Shown one piece after another: positions 7,929 through 16,127 of a stretch of 16,387 bases of DNA; within the stretch, counting starts at the first letter, position 1; each line of letters opens with the position of its first letter. Source of the stretch: Psilocybe azurescens (Eukaryota; Basidiomycota; Agaricomycetes; Agaricales; Agrocybaceae); the NCBI GenBank assembly GCA_023853785.1, contig JAJIRX010000257.1, forward strand, positions 1-16,387, given 5' to 3'. Under the pieces are notes generated by a model. The model made no database searches and was not told where the DNA came from. It saw nothing but the letters and a program-made list of their open reading frames with translations. Both the position numbers and the translations under genes were made by a program.

Positions 7929-9860
7929 TCAGAGCAAGAACATTGGTGTCGGACTCAAAGAGGGTCCCACTAGTGCGAAGATCTCCGGTTCAGACATAGT
8001 CTGGATCGAAAGAGTAGGGTGTGGCGCGATAGTGCCGCAGTTGAAGCCAGAGAGGAAGGCTCTCACAGGGTGTGTCGGGGTCAAGGTGGCAAACCGATAG
8101 TCAGCTCGCTCAGATAGACGACAAAGAAGGAGATTGATGGGGGAGGCCCGCAAGGGCCTCCACACCACCAGTCGGAGAAGTGCAAAGGCACGGTATCCAC
8201 AATGCAGCGAACGCTGCATTGTAGAGAGATGATGGAGGGCGCCTTTGCAACGAGCAGCTGCAAAGTACCAAAGATGAAAGCCGTACGTAACTATGGGGAG
8301 TACGCAGGCACAATAAAGGACGCGCTTCTGGACAGGGCGCAGACCTCGAGTGGAACTACCAAGCATCTTCATCGCCTTGACGGTGGACAAAGCCTTGGTG
8401 GAGTAATATCGGACATGCTCAGTGAAAGTGAGCTTATGATCAAGTAGAAACCCAGGTACCGCCAGTACAGCTTGGGTTTGAGGGGGTCGCGCCGGTATAC
8501 GGTGCATATCCCAGATCGACAGGGGGTTGTCTTTGAGTGCGACCGGTCAAGTGAAATACTTCAGACTTGTCGTGCTCCAGTGCGAGTCCAAATTTCTTGA
8601 ACAGTTCGAAGATGACACCATAAGCCCGTTTAAGGGCTTCACAGTTGTCGAGAAGGGACTTCGACTGCACCACGAGGGTGCCATCGTCGACATATGAGAG
8701 CAGGAAGCACCCCGAGTGAGGGGATCCAGCTCGAACAGCATCATAATGAGGGTTAGGTAGAGGGCAGAGGGACTGGGACAGGGCTCCGCCCTGTCCCACT
8801 CCTACATCTGCCTGGCGGAGGTCAGATATGAAGTCGCCCCACGCGTACTGCGTAGAGCGACCGACCAGGTAATGGGAGAAGAATTTAACGACATTGTCGC
8901 TAAACCCTAGCTTCCGGAGGATAGCCATGAGGACCTCATGGTTGAGTGATGGGAAGAACTGAGCGACATCAAAGGCAATGACGCTAGTCTTGAGTCCCTT
9001 GGCCCACCCAGCACGCACCATGTGCGTCAAGATGAGGCCGGCGTCTTCGGTGGATCATTGGCGGATCCCTCCGATTTGGGTGCAAGACGTCTGAAGCGAC
9101 ACCGTCAAACTGAATGCGATTAGAGAGCATTTTCTCAATCAATTTACCAACGGTATTCAGGAGCACGATAGGCCTGAATGCCTTTGGAGCAGAGTAGGAG
9201 GGCTTGTTCGGTTTTGAATGATAACCGACATGGACTCCTTGAAGTGCTTGGGCCAGTGCCCCACCCTGAGGCAGGCATTGGCGAGCGAAAGTAAGACGGT
9301 GAAGACGTGGGTGGGCCCACGCATCAACATCTTGAGATGAGACCACTTGATGTGGTCCGGCCCTGGGGCCGACACATTGGAGCAGGAGGCCAGCGCCTCC
9401 CGCATCTCAAGTGCAGAGAATGGGACCCATCCCCGGACGGGCATGTCGGGGATGGAGTCGAGAATACCGATGTCAAACGCACGGTCCGACGCTGAATACG
9501 TGTTGTGGAGAGCATCCCACAACTGAGGAAGGGCGTGGCAAGGCTGCCCCTGATATTGAATAGCCTCGCACGGTGGTAGCTTCGCTGTTGGACCCACGAC
9601 ATGAGATCCCAAGTGCGCTTGTTGGTGATGGATATTTCTGTGATTCTGGAATCAAAAAAAACCCGTTTGGCGTTTTTAACTGCCTTTCGATAGAGCTTCC
9701 AGTCCTCCGGGAGACCATGTTCCCGGTAGGCCTGAAGCGCGACTGAGCACTCATCCGTCCACCACGGTTTTGAGCGCCTCGTAATAGTGACCTCTCTGGA
9801 GCAGGTTTCCCATGCTGCAGAGAACGAGTCGGCAATAGCTTGTGCCACCGCATCAATCTG
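7929..9860 (-). pseudogene. Inner LINE ORF2, linker and reverse transcriptase
   Basis: This is the catalytic core of the LINE. A linker with KPWWTDECSVALQAYREHG (about 9760) leads to the RT entry segment NVSAPGPDHIKWSHLKML (about 9350). KAFRPIVLLNTVGKLIEKML and VIAFDVAQFFPSLNHEVL (catalytic Asp, about 8970) follow, then GVGQGGALSQ (about 8790) and the active site LLSYVDDGTLVV (YVDD, about 8680). The thumb segment FLLDHKLTFTEHVRYY with KALSTVKAMKMLGSSTRGL lies at about 8350-8450. At least four frame changes separate these blocks. The codon at 9055-9057 is TGA in the frame that otherwise continues STEDAGLILTHMV. The outer LINE has the same TGA. The neighbouring endonuclease and RNase H pieces belong to the same original polyprotein. 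Confidence 0.88.
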
Positions 9861-10730
9861 GTCGGGTGTGTTGAGAGGGAGCGTGTTCGTCCACTTTCAT
9901 GGCAAACTCTCCCTCAATGACTCTGACAAAGCGGATTTGCTCCTCTTTGTCGGATTTGAGAGCTCTGCGGGCGTGGCCCCAGAATCAGCAGAGATAGATA
10001 AAGTAGCAGCAAGCGGGATATGATCCGACTTCGCCCATGGCGTTGTGTACCCGGGTGACCTGCGCTGTCAGGGTCTGGTCCGGTTGCACGAATACCAAGT
10101 CAATCACTGTTGAGCGAAAGCCTTGGATGCGGGGTAGAAGGTTGGCCCCGGGTTCACAAAAGGAGCCCGTTGCAAGCCTAATTCCGCCGCAGTGTTGAGG
10201 AGCTGAGTGGCAACTCCTGGATGGCCATGATGGCCTCCATCCCATTCCTGGGAGTGGATGTTGAAGTCACCCCCATATAGATGAAGGGTGGAGTGAGGCC
10301 GCCTCCTCATGAGGAGAGCGGCCGTATGAGTGTCGTCTGAGTAGACGTTCATCAGATTATAGCACTGTCCATTTCCGCGAACAGGCTGAGGATGAGCACA
10401 TCGCGGTGATCGATAAGATCGCTGACGCATGGATGGACGAAACTCTTTCAAGCGGTTAGACACATAGGCCATAACTCTTGGTCGAGTGTCGGGTTCGGGA
10501 ATACGTACCATAGGCAACCACGAAGGATGCAATGGGGCGCCGATAACATCATCGCCAGACTTACGAGAAGTGGAAGGTGCGGTGTGTACAAACCTCCAGG
10601 GAGGTTCTTGGATAAAAACAATATCGTATGCTAATACAAAATGTTCGAGTATAGTTTCTACGCTTAGGCTGGACTTTGCGCAGTTGAAACTCAAGATTCT
10701 AACCGGAAGGTCCTGGACGGTTTGACTCAT
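9861..10730 (-). pseudogene. Inner LINE ORF2, N-terminal APE-type endonuclease
   Basis: ORF2 starts with the ATG at 10730. The protein opens with MSQTVQDLPVRILSFNCAKS, then IVFIQEPPWRF (catalytic Glu), NVYSDDTH and LHLYGGDFNIHSQEWD (the GDFN motif). A frame change near 10120 is followed by TVIDLVFVQPDQ (catalytic Asp). A second change leads to the conserved SDHIPL-type segment (about 10015-10030), which supplies the catalytic His and is in frame in the outer LINE (11860-11890). This domain nicks the target DNA to start target-primed reverse transcription. ORF1 ends one base before the ORF2 start. Confidence 0.88.
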
Positions 10731-10731
10731 C

Positions 10732-11320
10732 CTAATGACCAGTGGTTAGGGTTTGACGGTGCGCGATGAAATTCGCTCGTACCTGACGATATTTCTCAGC
10801 AGCCCAAAGAGGATTGAACCTGTGACTCCAGAACACGCAAGCGCGCTCATGGGCACCATGATTCTTTCCACAGTTGGGGCAGCGAGGGTTATGAGGGCAT
10901 GGCTCCCCAGAAGGCGTTGGAGCCTGTGGGGGTTTGCCTTTGGATTCCCTTGCAACAAGATGCAACAGCGGTGCTCCTCCAGCTTGTGAGGACCAGAGCA
11001 GCACGGACATTTAGCCGGCAGCTGCATGACAGCGACCAACGGGATGGCCCCACCTCCAACACCAAGTGCAGAGGGGGACGCCGGAGCTCTTCGAACAGGC
11101 CTGTATCCAGAGGGACGACCCCTGAACATGAACTGTTTGTCAATGAGTTGGCGGGTGCGAGCACCGGATGCGTGTCCCAGATGTCAAAGAAAGCAGTGGT
11201 AGTGCTTGCCTTGGAAGTACGAACTATGCGGGGGTTTACCAGTATGTGAGATGGGGACCAGATGGGAGAGGCTTTGAGAGCCGGCAACCTCATCCCGTTC
11301 GGTGAGATGGTCCAGGTCAT
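10732..11320 (-). pseudogene. Inner LINE ORF1, Gag-like zinc-knuckle protein, frameshifted
   Basis: The start is the ATG at 11320 (MTWTISPNGMRLPALKAS), 32 nt after the element's 5' end. The reading then passes through two more frames. One carries MFRGRPSGYRPVRRA and a zinc knuckle CPCCSGPHKLEEHRC (C-X2-C-X3-H-X6-C). The other carries CPNCGKNHGAHERAC with the same spacing. Two such knuckles in a row are typical of LINE ORF1 proteins, which bind element RNA. Frame changes fall near 11175 and near 10995. The stop at 10732-10734 lies one base before the ORF2 start. The protein is short (about 195 residues) for a fungal LINE ORF1, so an internal deletion is possible. Confidence 0.78.
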
Positions 11321-11352
11321 AGTGAGTACCTTGGAACCGGGGGGACATCAAC

Positions 11353-11366
11353 AGTTATAAGTGTTG
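11353..11366. repeat. Target-site duplication of the inner LINE, right copy
   Basis: AGTTATAAGTGTTG is an exact copy of 6261-6274. It lies next to the 5' end of the inner LINE and continues directly into the outer LINE sequence. Confidence 0.9.
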
Positions 11367-11893
11367 TGGAGAGCATCCCACAACTGGGGAAGAGCTAGCA
11401 GCTGCCCCTGATATTGAATAGCCTCGCACGGTGGTAACTTGCGCTGTTGGACCCAAGACATGAGGTCCCAAGTGCGCTTGTTGGTGATGGATATTTCTGT
11501 GATTCTGGAATCAAAGAAAACCCGTTTGGCTTTTTGACCGCTTTCGGTAAAGCTTCCAGTCCTCAGGAGACCATGTTCCCGGTAAGCCTGAAGCGCAACT
11601 GAGCACTCATCCGTCCACCACGGTTTGAGCACCTCGTAATAGTGACCTCTCAGAACAGGTTTCCCATGCTGCAGAGAACGAATCAGCGATAGCTTCGCGC
11701 CACTACGTCAATCTGGTCGGTGTGTTGAGAGGAGCGTGTTCGTCCACTTTCATGGCAAACTCTCTCAATGACTCTGACAAATCGGATTTGCTCCTCTTTG
11801 TCAGATTTGAGTGCTCTGCGGGGCGAGGCCCCAGAATCAGCAGAGATGGATAAAGTAGTAGTGAGCGGGATATGATCCGACTCGCCCATGGCG
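11367..11893 (-). mobile_element. Outer LINE, right piece (end of endonuclease to linker), 5'-truncated
   Basis: This segment matches the inner LINE from about 9500 to 10042. On the minus strand it encodes GESDHIPLTTTLSISADSGA (end of the endonuclease domain with the catalytic His) and then LKPWWTDECSVALQAYREHG and RITEISITNKRTWDLMSWVQ. Similarity to the inner copy stops abruptly at 11893 (CCCATGGCG), where unrelated AT-rich sequence begins. A LINE that loses its 5' end in this way is normal for incomplete reverse transcription, so 11893 is probably the original 5' boundary of the outer insertion. It joins 6274 if the inner LINE and one copy of the duplication are removed. Confidence 0.9.
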
Positions 11894-12300
11894 CCTACTG
11901 CTGGCGCCGACCGCTGTATGTCTGACATACAGCGATTTATATACATGACTTATGTAAGAATTGATGTAAGTATGACATATAGTATTTATGTTTAGAAATA
12001 ATACAGATATCAAACATATATTCTGTTCGGTAGCTGTATTTTGAACAAACACCGTTTCTGTTTCTAAGCTGTAAGTAATAAAACACCTGAATAAACATGA
12101 CTTCTTTTCTTTGGCTGTTTGTCAAAGATACAGAATAGCTGTATATAATAGCTGTATGTAAAACATACAGATATGGTGTATATAATTACTGTATGTTATA
12201 CAAATATGACTTGTGTAAATAGAACTTACAGTTAAAGAACAGAACTTCTGTTAGTAAAAAAACAGAATTTATGTATGTAATTACTGTATGTCGACCTTAC
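11894..12300. repeat. AT-rich, hairpin-rich segment with terminal inverted repeats (possible MITE)
   Basis: No coding potential was seen. The 8-mer CTGTATGT occurs at 11914, 12152, 12189 and 12284, and its reverse complement occurs at 11925 and 12163. Two pairs form hairpins. One is 11912-11934, with 11-bp arms CGCTGTATGTC around a single T. The other is 12152-12170, with 8-bp arms and a 3-nt loop. A third, 12238-12252, has AACAGAA and TTCTGTT arms. The left sequence from 11924 (GACATACAG...ATACAT) resembles the reverse complement of 12268-12292, giving imperfect terminal inverted repeats of about 25 bp. A non-autonomous DNA transposon is the best guess. No clear target-site duplication was found. 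Confidence 0.5.
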
Positions 12301-12315
12301 ATCGAAACATAGTAT

Positions 12316-12384
12316 TCGACTCGCTGAGCGAGTCGATGAGTGTGCGAAGAATTCGCATTTCGAGCGCGACGGCGACTCGCACAC
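12316..12384. repeat. GC-rich inverted-repeat cluster
   Basis: A near-perfect hairpin at 12316-12336 has 10-bp arms TCGACTCGCT and AGCGAGTCGA around one G. A small GCGAA/TTCGC hairpin lies at 12344-12356. GTGTGCGA at 12340-12347 pairs with TCGCACAC at 12377-12384, enclosing it. CGACTCGC occurs directly at 12317 and 12373. It could be a regulatory palindrome upstream of the gene at 12648 or the end of a mobile element. Confidence 0.55.
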
Positions 12385-12647
12385 GACATTTAAACAATTG
12401 AATGTACTTTATTATCGACTGCGGTTCATTCAATTTAATCCATTTGACGCGATAAAGACGCGTATTTTACTGACTACAGAGTGCAAAGATCTATTTAGTT
12501 AACCATTTGTAAACGACAACGCCAAAGTGAATCGATACTTAAGCGCGCGGAAGAAACCGGGCACAAATCCCACTATCAACTTTTTCACCATCATCCGTCA
12601 CATCGAGTACATCCTCGCTACGCACTCACACCGAATACCGAATATCA
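12385..12647 (+). promoter_or_regulatory. Probable upstream and leader region of the small spliced gene
   Basis: The last 80 bases before the ATG at 12648 are rich in C, T and A (CACTATCAACTTTTTCACCA, then CATCCGTCACATCG). This is typical of leaders of basidiomycete genes. No distinct TATA box was assigned. The call rests on composition and position only. Confidence 0.35.
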
Positions 12648-13087
12648 ATGTCTGGCGCTAACTTCTACAGAGCAAGGTAAGTGTCGTTGTATATCTAAGA
12701 AAATAGCTCATCAAACTAACCTAATGATGCCCAGACGAGATGCATGTCTGCGCGACTCGAGACTGCGATGAATGCGGTCGAGAAGGTAAGGAAATGTCGC
12801 TATCGACTCATTTGACGGTCATGGCCTACACCTTCAGCAGTCTCGACAATCCAGCGAGAGGGGAGAGATACGCGACCGATGCAATAACGAAGGCGTTGGC
12901 CCTCCTCGGTGAGTCGTCGCTGTGCTAGCCGTCAAGTTTCCAGCGGCTCACGTTAGTTATTCCCGCCGAAGATCTCAACTCCAAGGATGCAGCCACTCGG
13001 TCGGACGAGGAGATGGATATCGATAACGAGGAAGCGCCGGAGCCTTCAACGCAAGGGAGAGGCTATGGAGGACGTAGAGGACGGTAG
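12648..13087 (+). pseudogene. Small four-exon gene with one in-frame TGA, function unknown
   Basis: Proposed exons are 12648-12676, 12735-12785, 12838-12908 and 12957-13087. The introns (58, 52 and 48 nt) start GTAAGT, GTAAGG and GTGAGT and end CAG, CAG and TAG. The first contains a good branch site, CTAAC. With these borders all phases agree and one frame runs from MSGANFYRARRDACLRDSRL to the stop at 13085. The only break is a TGA at 12769-12771, preceded by CGA. The product would be about 93 residues: a basic N-terminus, a helix-like SLDNPARGERYATDAITKAL segment, an acidic patch (SDEEMDID) and an RGG-like tail (GRGYGGRRGR). I do not recognise the family. Re-initiation at the ATG directly after the TGA is possible, as is an alternative splice that avoids it. 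Confidence 0.5.
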
Positions 13088-13242
13088 CTCGGGCGATAAG
13101 GGGAGGGATAGGGGGACTGTGATGAAGAGTCGAATGAGGAGGAGAAGATGGAGATATAAGGCGCTGTATGGCCACTTAAAAGACGATGAAATGTGACGAG
13201 AAGGGTATGGGAAGGGTATGGTTTGATCGACATGATATGTAA

Positions 13243-13248
13243 AATAAA
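13243..13248 (+). terminator. Polyadenylation signal-like AATAAA
   Basis: AATAAA lies 156 bases after the stop of the small spliced gene. It is also upstream of the convergent phosphatase remnant's 3' end, so it fits the 3' end of the + strand gene. Fungal signals are loose, so this is weak support. Confidence 0.4.
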
Positions 13249-13317
13249 ACAGTGCGGTGAGCACACACATAGATCCAGTTTGACCGAAGGGGGAAGAAAT
13301 ATGCAAGCTATGATCAT

Positions 13318-13780
13318 TCAATGCAAAAACTTTTCATTCTGAGCACGGACTTCCTTGAGATAAGGCCAAGTCAGAGTCCTAACCACCTCTTTCTTCAGCT
13401 TGCGCTCGTCGCCACCGCGCATTCTTTCGCCAGCTTGATCTCCCATCCGCACAGAATATACAGCAGTCGCACGTTTGACTGAATGAGCACCGAGAGCCGC
13501 CGCGAGCGAACGATGGCGTACGCATCCGCGAGCGGCAGGCTAAGGTGCTTCATCACCTAGCGATCTATACGAAAAAAGAGGGAAATAGATTAAAAATACG
13601 TCATATAAAAGAACACGATAAATCATCTATACGCACTGTGACAGTCGCGCTCCGCGACACGCCGCTGCCGAGTTTTGCTGTTGTTGATGGCGCTGCTGAT
13701 GCTGTTTATGTTCATGTTGGTGCTGGTGCTGATGTTGCTGAGGATGATGTTGCTGGGGTTGGTGCTGCTGTTCCGGACGG
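13318..13780 (-). pseudogene. Dual-specificity phosphatase pseudogene (C-terminal half)
   Basis: On the minus strand a segment reads GSGVSRSATVT, the second half of the Cys-X5-Arg phosphatase signature (GxSRSAT). A 72-nt intron (donor GTGCGTATAG at 13636, acceptor TATAG at 13565) leads to IA, then VMKHLSLPLADAYAIVRSRR, LSVLIQSNVRLLY and LCGWEIKLAKE. After another frame change it ends GGDERKLKKEVVRTLTWPYL, KEVRAQNEKFLH and a stop at 13318-13320. This C-terminal block is characteristic of DSP-domain proteins in basidiomycetes. One base is missing in what should be a Tyr codon just after the intron, and one G is missing in GCGCGGTGGC near 13415. Upstream of the signature there is only Gln/His-rich coding (13660-13775). 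The HC part of the active site was not found, so the copy is truncated or scrambled there. Confidence 0.72.
13660..13775 (-). repeat. Imperfect CAR/CAY trinucleotide repeat (Gln/His-rich)
   Basis: The minus strand is a run of CAG, CAA, CAC and CAT triplets. One frame would give a Gln/His-rich low-complexity tract and another an Asn/Ser-rich one. It abuts the phosphatase signature but in a different frame. It may be a disordered insert of that protein that expanded and slipped. Confidence 0.65.
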
Positions 13781-13925
13781 TATCCCCGAATCCCAGCTCA
13801 ATAAACATGTTCTTCCAGTAATGCGCGTCAAGATCGACGCTGCGCGAGCACCACGCGCATCCGTTATTTCCCATCCCGCTCCCGATCCCAGTGCCGTACA
13901 GTCACGGACAATCAAACTCAACTAA

Positions 13926-14404
13926 AAAAATCAGCTTTTATTCATGGCCCCAAAACCATCGGAATCAGTAGAATCCCGTTTAAGGAGCTTCCCACCAACT
14001 TTCAGCTCATTCTATCGAGCTGCCCTTTAAATTGCCAATTAAGGAATGCACACCTAAAATATTGGCCGGATCCAAAACCGGTAAAATCATGAAAATAGCG
14101 GAATCGCTTTCTTTTCAAAGAATGGAATGATCCCAAAGTTCGTGATTTTATCGAGCTGTTCCTCCCTAAAATTTTCACAAAATCCTATTGCCTAAGCCAC
14201 AAATCACTAATTACTTTCGTAAGGCAAAGAAGCAAAGAGAAACATTACCGGCGTTTGGAATCAATCAAAACAGCTTCCCATGTCCATTCTGTGATCCATG
14301 GCGACCTTGATGAGCAATTAGATAATGATGAAGGATGGGAGGCTAGCCCAACTACAGTGAATGAAAGTGGAAGTCCATCCGGCAGTTTGATTCAATAAGG
14401 ATAC
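13926..14404. other. No recognisable gene
   Basis: This AT-rich stretch lies between the phosphatase and cellulase remnants. I saw no conserved protein motif, RNA gene or clear repeat. The phrase ATCGAGCTG occurs twice (14014 and 14149 regions), which is too little to define a repeat. The missing C-terminal half of the GH5 pseudogene would be expected here but was not found. Confidence 0.6.
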
Positions 14405-15258
14405 TTAGTTTGCTTTGAACCGCGCATAGTTGTGGACGCCAACAACAGGATGCCCTCACAGCCAAGCACCTGCATTATCGGGCATATAAATGATAAATAG
14501 ACAAACAGAGACATAAAATCCCTCACCTGAACGAGGTCATCATATTTAGCCAAGTTCGTCTGTTGATCGCGCTGATTTACATCGTTGTAAAATTGCCAGA
14601 CGACAGGCGGGCGGAAGGTGTTGAATCCGTCATCGTTGGGCAAAGTGACATTGCAGCTCTATTTAAGTGAGCAATTCAAATTCATTTTAGCCAACGAAAC
14701 ACAAATAACATTTGGTCAGAAAGCGACTACACCATCAGAGTTGCATCCAAAGTCGAACACCCGAAGTCGAACATGGCAATGTTGATTCGACATGTGGAGT
14801 TTTCCTGTCACCCTAGAAGTGAGACTCGCAGAGCAAGCAGGAGACGGATCAGACATCGACGTTGCGGGGACAGAAGATGTTATGGGCTTGCTGGTGGTAC
14901 TGGGGTGGAACTTGGCTTGTGGCCATGGCGGTTGATGAGCTTGAAACGACACCAGGCAAGCATTGAGAGTAGTCTAAACAAACGATTGTTATCATCCATG
15001 GTAGTATAAAGCTATTCAATGGTGATCAGACTTACATGGATTGGAGACTATACGTGTAGCTCCAGAAACGCAGGTCAGCGCGCCTGCCCAACCCCTAAGA
15101 TCATAGGAATTAAATGCGTCAGAGAGAGAAAGGCGATGAGCCGAGTAACATGGAGTTGACAAGTTCAGCGGTGTGCCTTTAGGAATATATATATACACAA
15201 CCTGTATAGTTGTCCACTCCCCGTACGACGTGCTGGCGGTCGCTGCAACGCCGCACAT
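14405..15258 (-). pseudogene. Cellulose-binding (CBM1) GH5 endoglucanase pseudogene
   Basis: On the minus strand, exons give a degraded CBM1: YGEWTTIQ, then GWAGALTCVSGATRIVSNP. A 62-nt intron (14974-15035, GTAAGT...TTTAG) joins in phase to YYSQCLPG. A Ser/Thr-rich linker follows (STTSKPITSSVPATSMSDPS, one frame over). Then come FDFGCNSDG (14741-14770), NDDGFNTFRPPVVWQFYNDV, KYDDLVQ, a 57-nt intron (14470-14526), and VHNYAR (14420-14437). These match the order in Trichoderma EG2-type GH5 enzymes, which cut internal bonds of cellulose. Damage: a CBM1 Cys is replaced by Trp, the linker is frameshifted, and a 14-bp tandem duplication (14744-14757, 14758-14771) puts FDFGC in two frames. About 30 residues before NDDG are missing, and the region after HNYAR, including both catalytic Glu, is absent. 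Confidence 0.8.
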
Positions 15259-16127
15259 TCAACAGCACGCCCATCTGGGACAGCCACAAAGAACCAGAAT
15301 GCGTCCTTTTCTGTTGTCATCCTAGCTATCTATATCATGCATGATTGAGGTTTCAACAGGAGAAGGACCACTAGGTATAAAATTTTGAAACTTTACCATT
15401 TTCGTGGATGCTCAACTGCTTCCTTCAGAGTCGATGGATCTACCAAACACTAATCAGCGAAAAATCATCCAATTGGAGGAAGAAACCGACACCACAACGG
15501 GTTAAAGAATTTCATTATCATTCCAGCTGTCCCAAGACGTCAATTACCTATGCATTTCCACCACAACCAAATTTGGCGCTAACGCTCGTCCACGGTGTCC
15601 TCTTTATTTGTGGAATTGTTGTGGAATACATTATACTATCTATATTCTGTTAGCATATTCTACAGATTTGAAAGCTTATACACATGCGTGTTGAACAAGA
15701 TAGGTGAAAACGTGAGCTACAGTTGAGCAGAACTTGGCAGGCTGAACGTAAGAAACTAGGTGCTAGAAGGTTGGAAAGAAGAGGAAAGCGTTACATTGTC
15801 ACAGCAGCGCCTTTGATATGCACGATCGATTTCTATGCCGTCGTTTTTTTGAAAAGCGCTCCCGGCTTTATCGGCATAAAATTCTGCCCGGATATCATCA
15901 GTCAAGCACTTATTTCACGCTTTCCCCTTCTCATCCCACCCATCGACTTGTAAAAGTTATGGAGAGTCCGTAAATAACAATTGTATGATGGAGTAAAGAC
16001 TGTATCAAGAGTAATGACTGATCCAAGGAAAGAAAAAGAAAAGTAAATGGGTGTCAAACCCGAACTACAAGCAATAAACGACGCTGGGAGAGAAACCCGA
16101 ATTCAAGATGAGTGCGCCACAACTTAC
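15259..16127. other. No recognisable gene
   Basis: This 870-base stretch has no protein motif that I can name on either strand. The open frames at 15408-15653 and 15723-15953 look like chance openings. Around 15870-15955 the + strand has an AT-rich element (GGCATAAAATT) followed by a C/T-rich stretch (TTTCCCCTTCTCATCCCACC). This resembles a basidiomycete promoter and leader, but no gene follows it. Confidence 0.55.

Larger units (their letters stand above)
6275..11352 (-). mobile_element. Inner LINE (non-LTR retrotransposon), full length, nested in the outer copy
   Basis: This 5.1-kb element on the minus strand is bounded by an exact 14-bp target-site duplication. It has a poly(A) tail at its 3' end (poly(T) at 6275-6299 on the + strand) and a short 32-nt leader before ORF1 at its 5' end. 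ORF1 is a Gag-like protein with zinc knuckles. ORF2 has, in order, an apurinic-type endonuclease, reverse transcriptase, RNase H and a C-terminal Cys/His motif. RNase H after RT together with an APE-type endonuclease fits the Tad1/jockey-related fungal LINEs. It inserted into an older copy of its own family, in the same orientation. Both ORFs contain several frame changes, so this copy looks inactive unless these are sequencing errors. Confidence 0.93.

Noticed and set aside
10486..11249. + strand frames opposite LINE ORF1 and the endonuclease
   Set aside because: They are shadows of the minus-strand zinc-knuckle and endonuclease coding.
11894..12300. CRISPR-like array from repeated CTGTATGT
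   Set aside because: The copies are 8 bp, in both orientations and unevenly spaced, and the host is a fungus.
13046..13321. Minus-strand frames with hydrophobic segments
   Set aside because: They are antisense to the last exon and 3' region of the small spliced gene and have no recognisable motif.
13545..13925. 126-residue + strand frame rich in Val/Ala/Asp
   Set aside because: Its repetitive composition comes from the antisense of the CAR/CAY repeat, and the minus strand carries the phosphatase signature.
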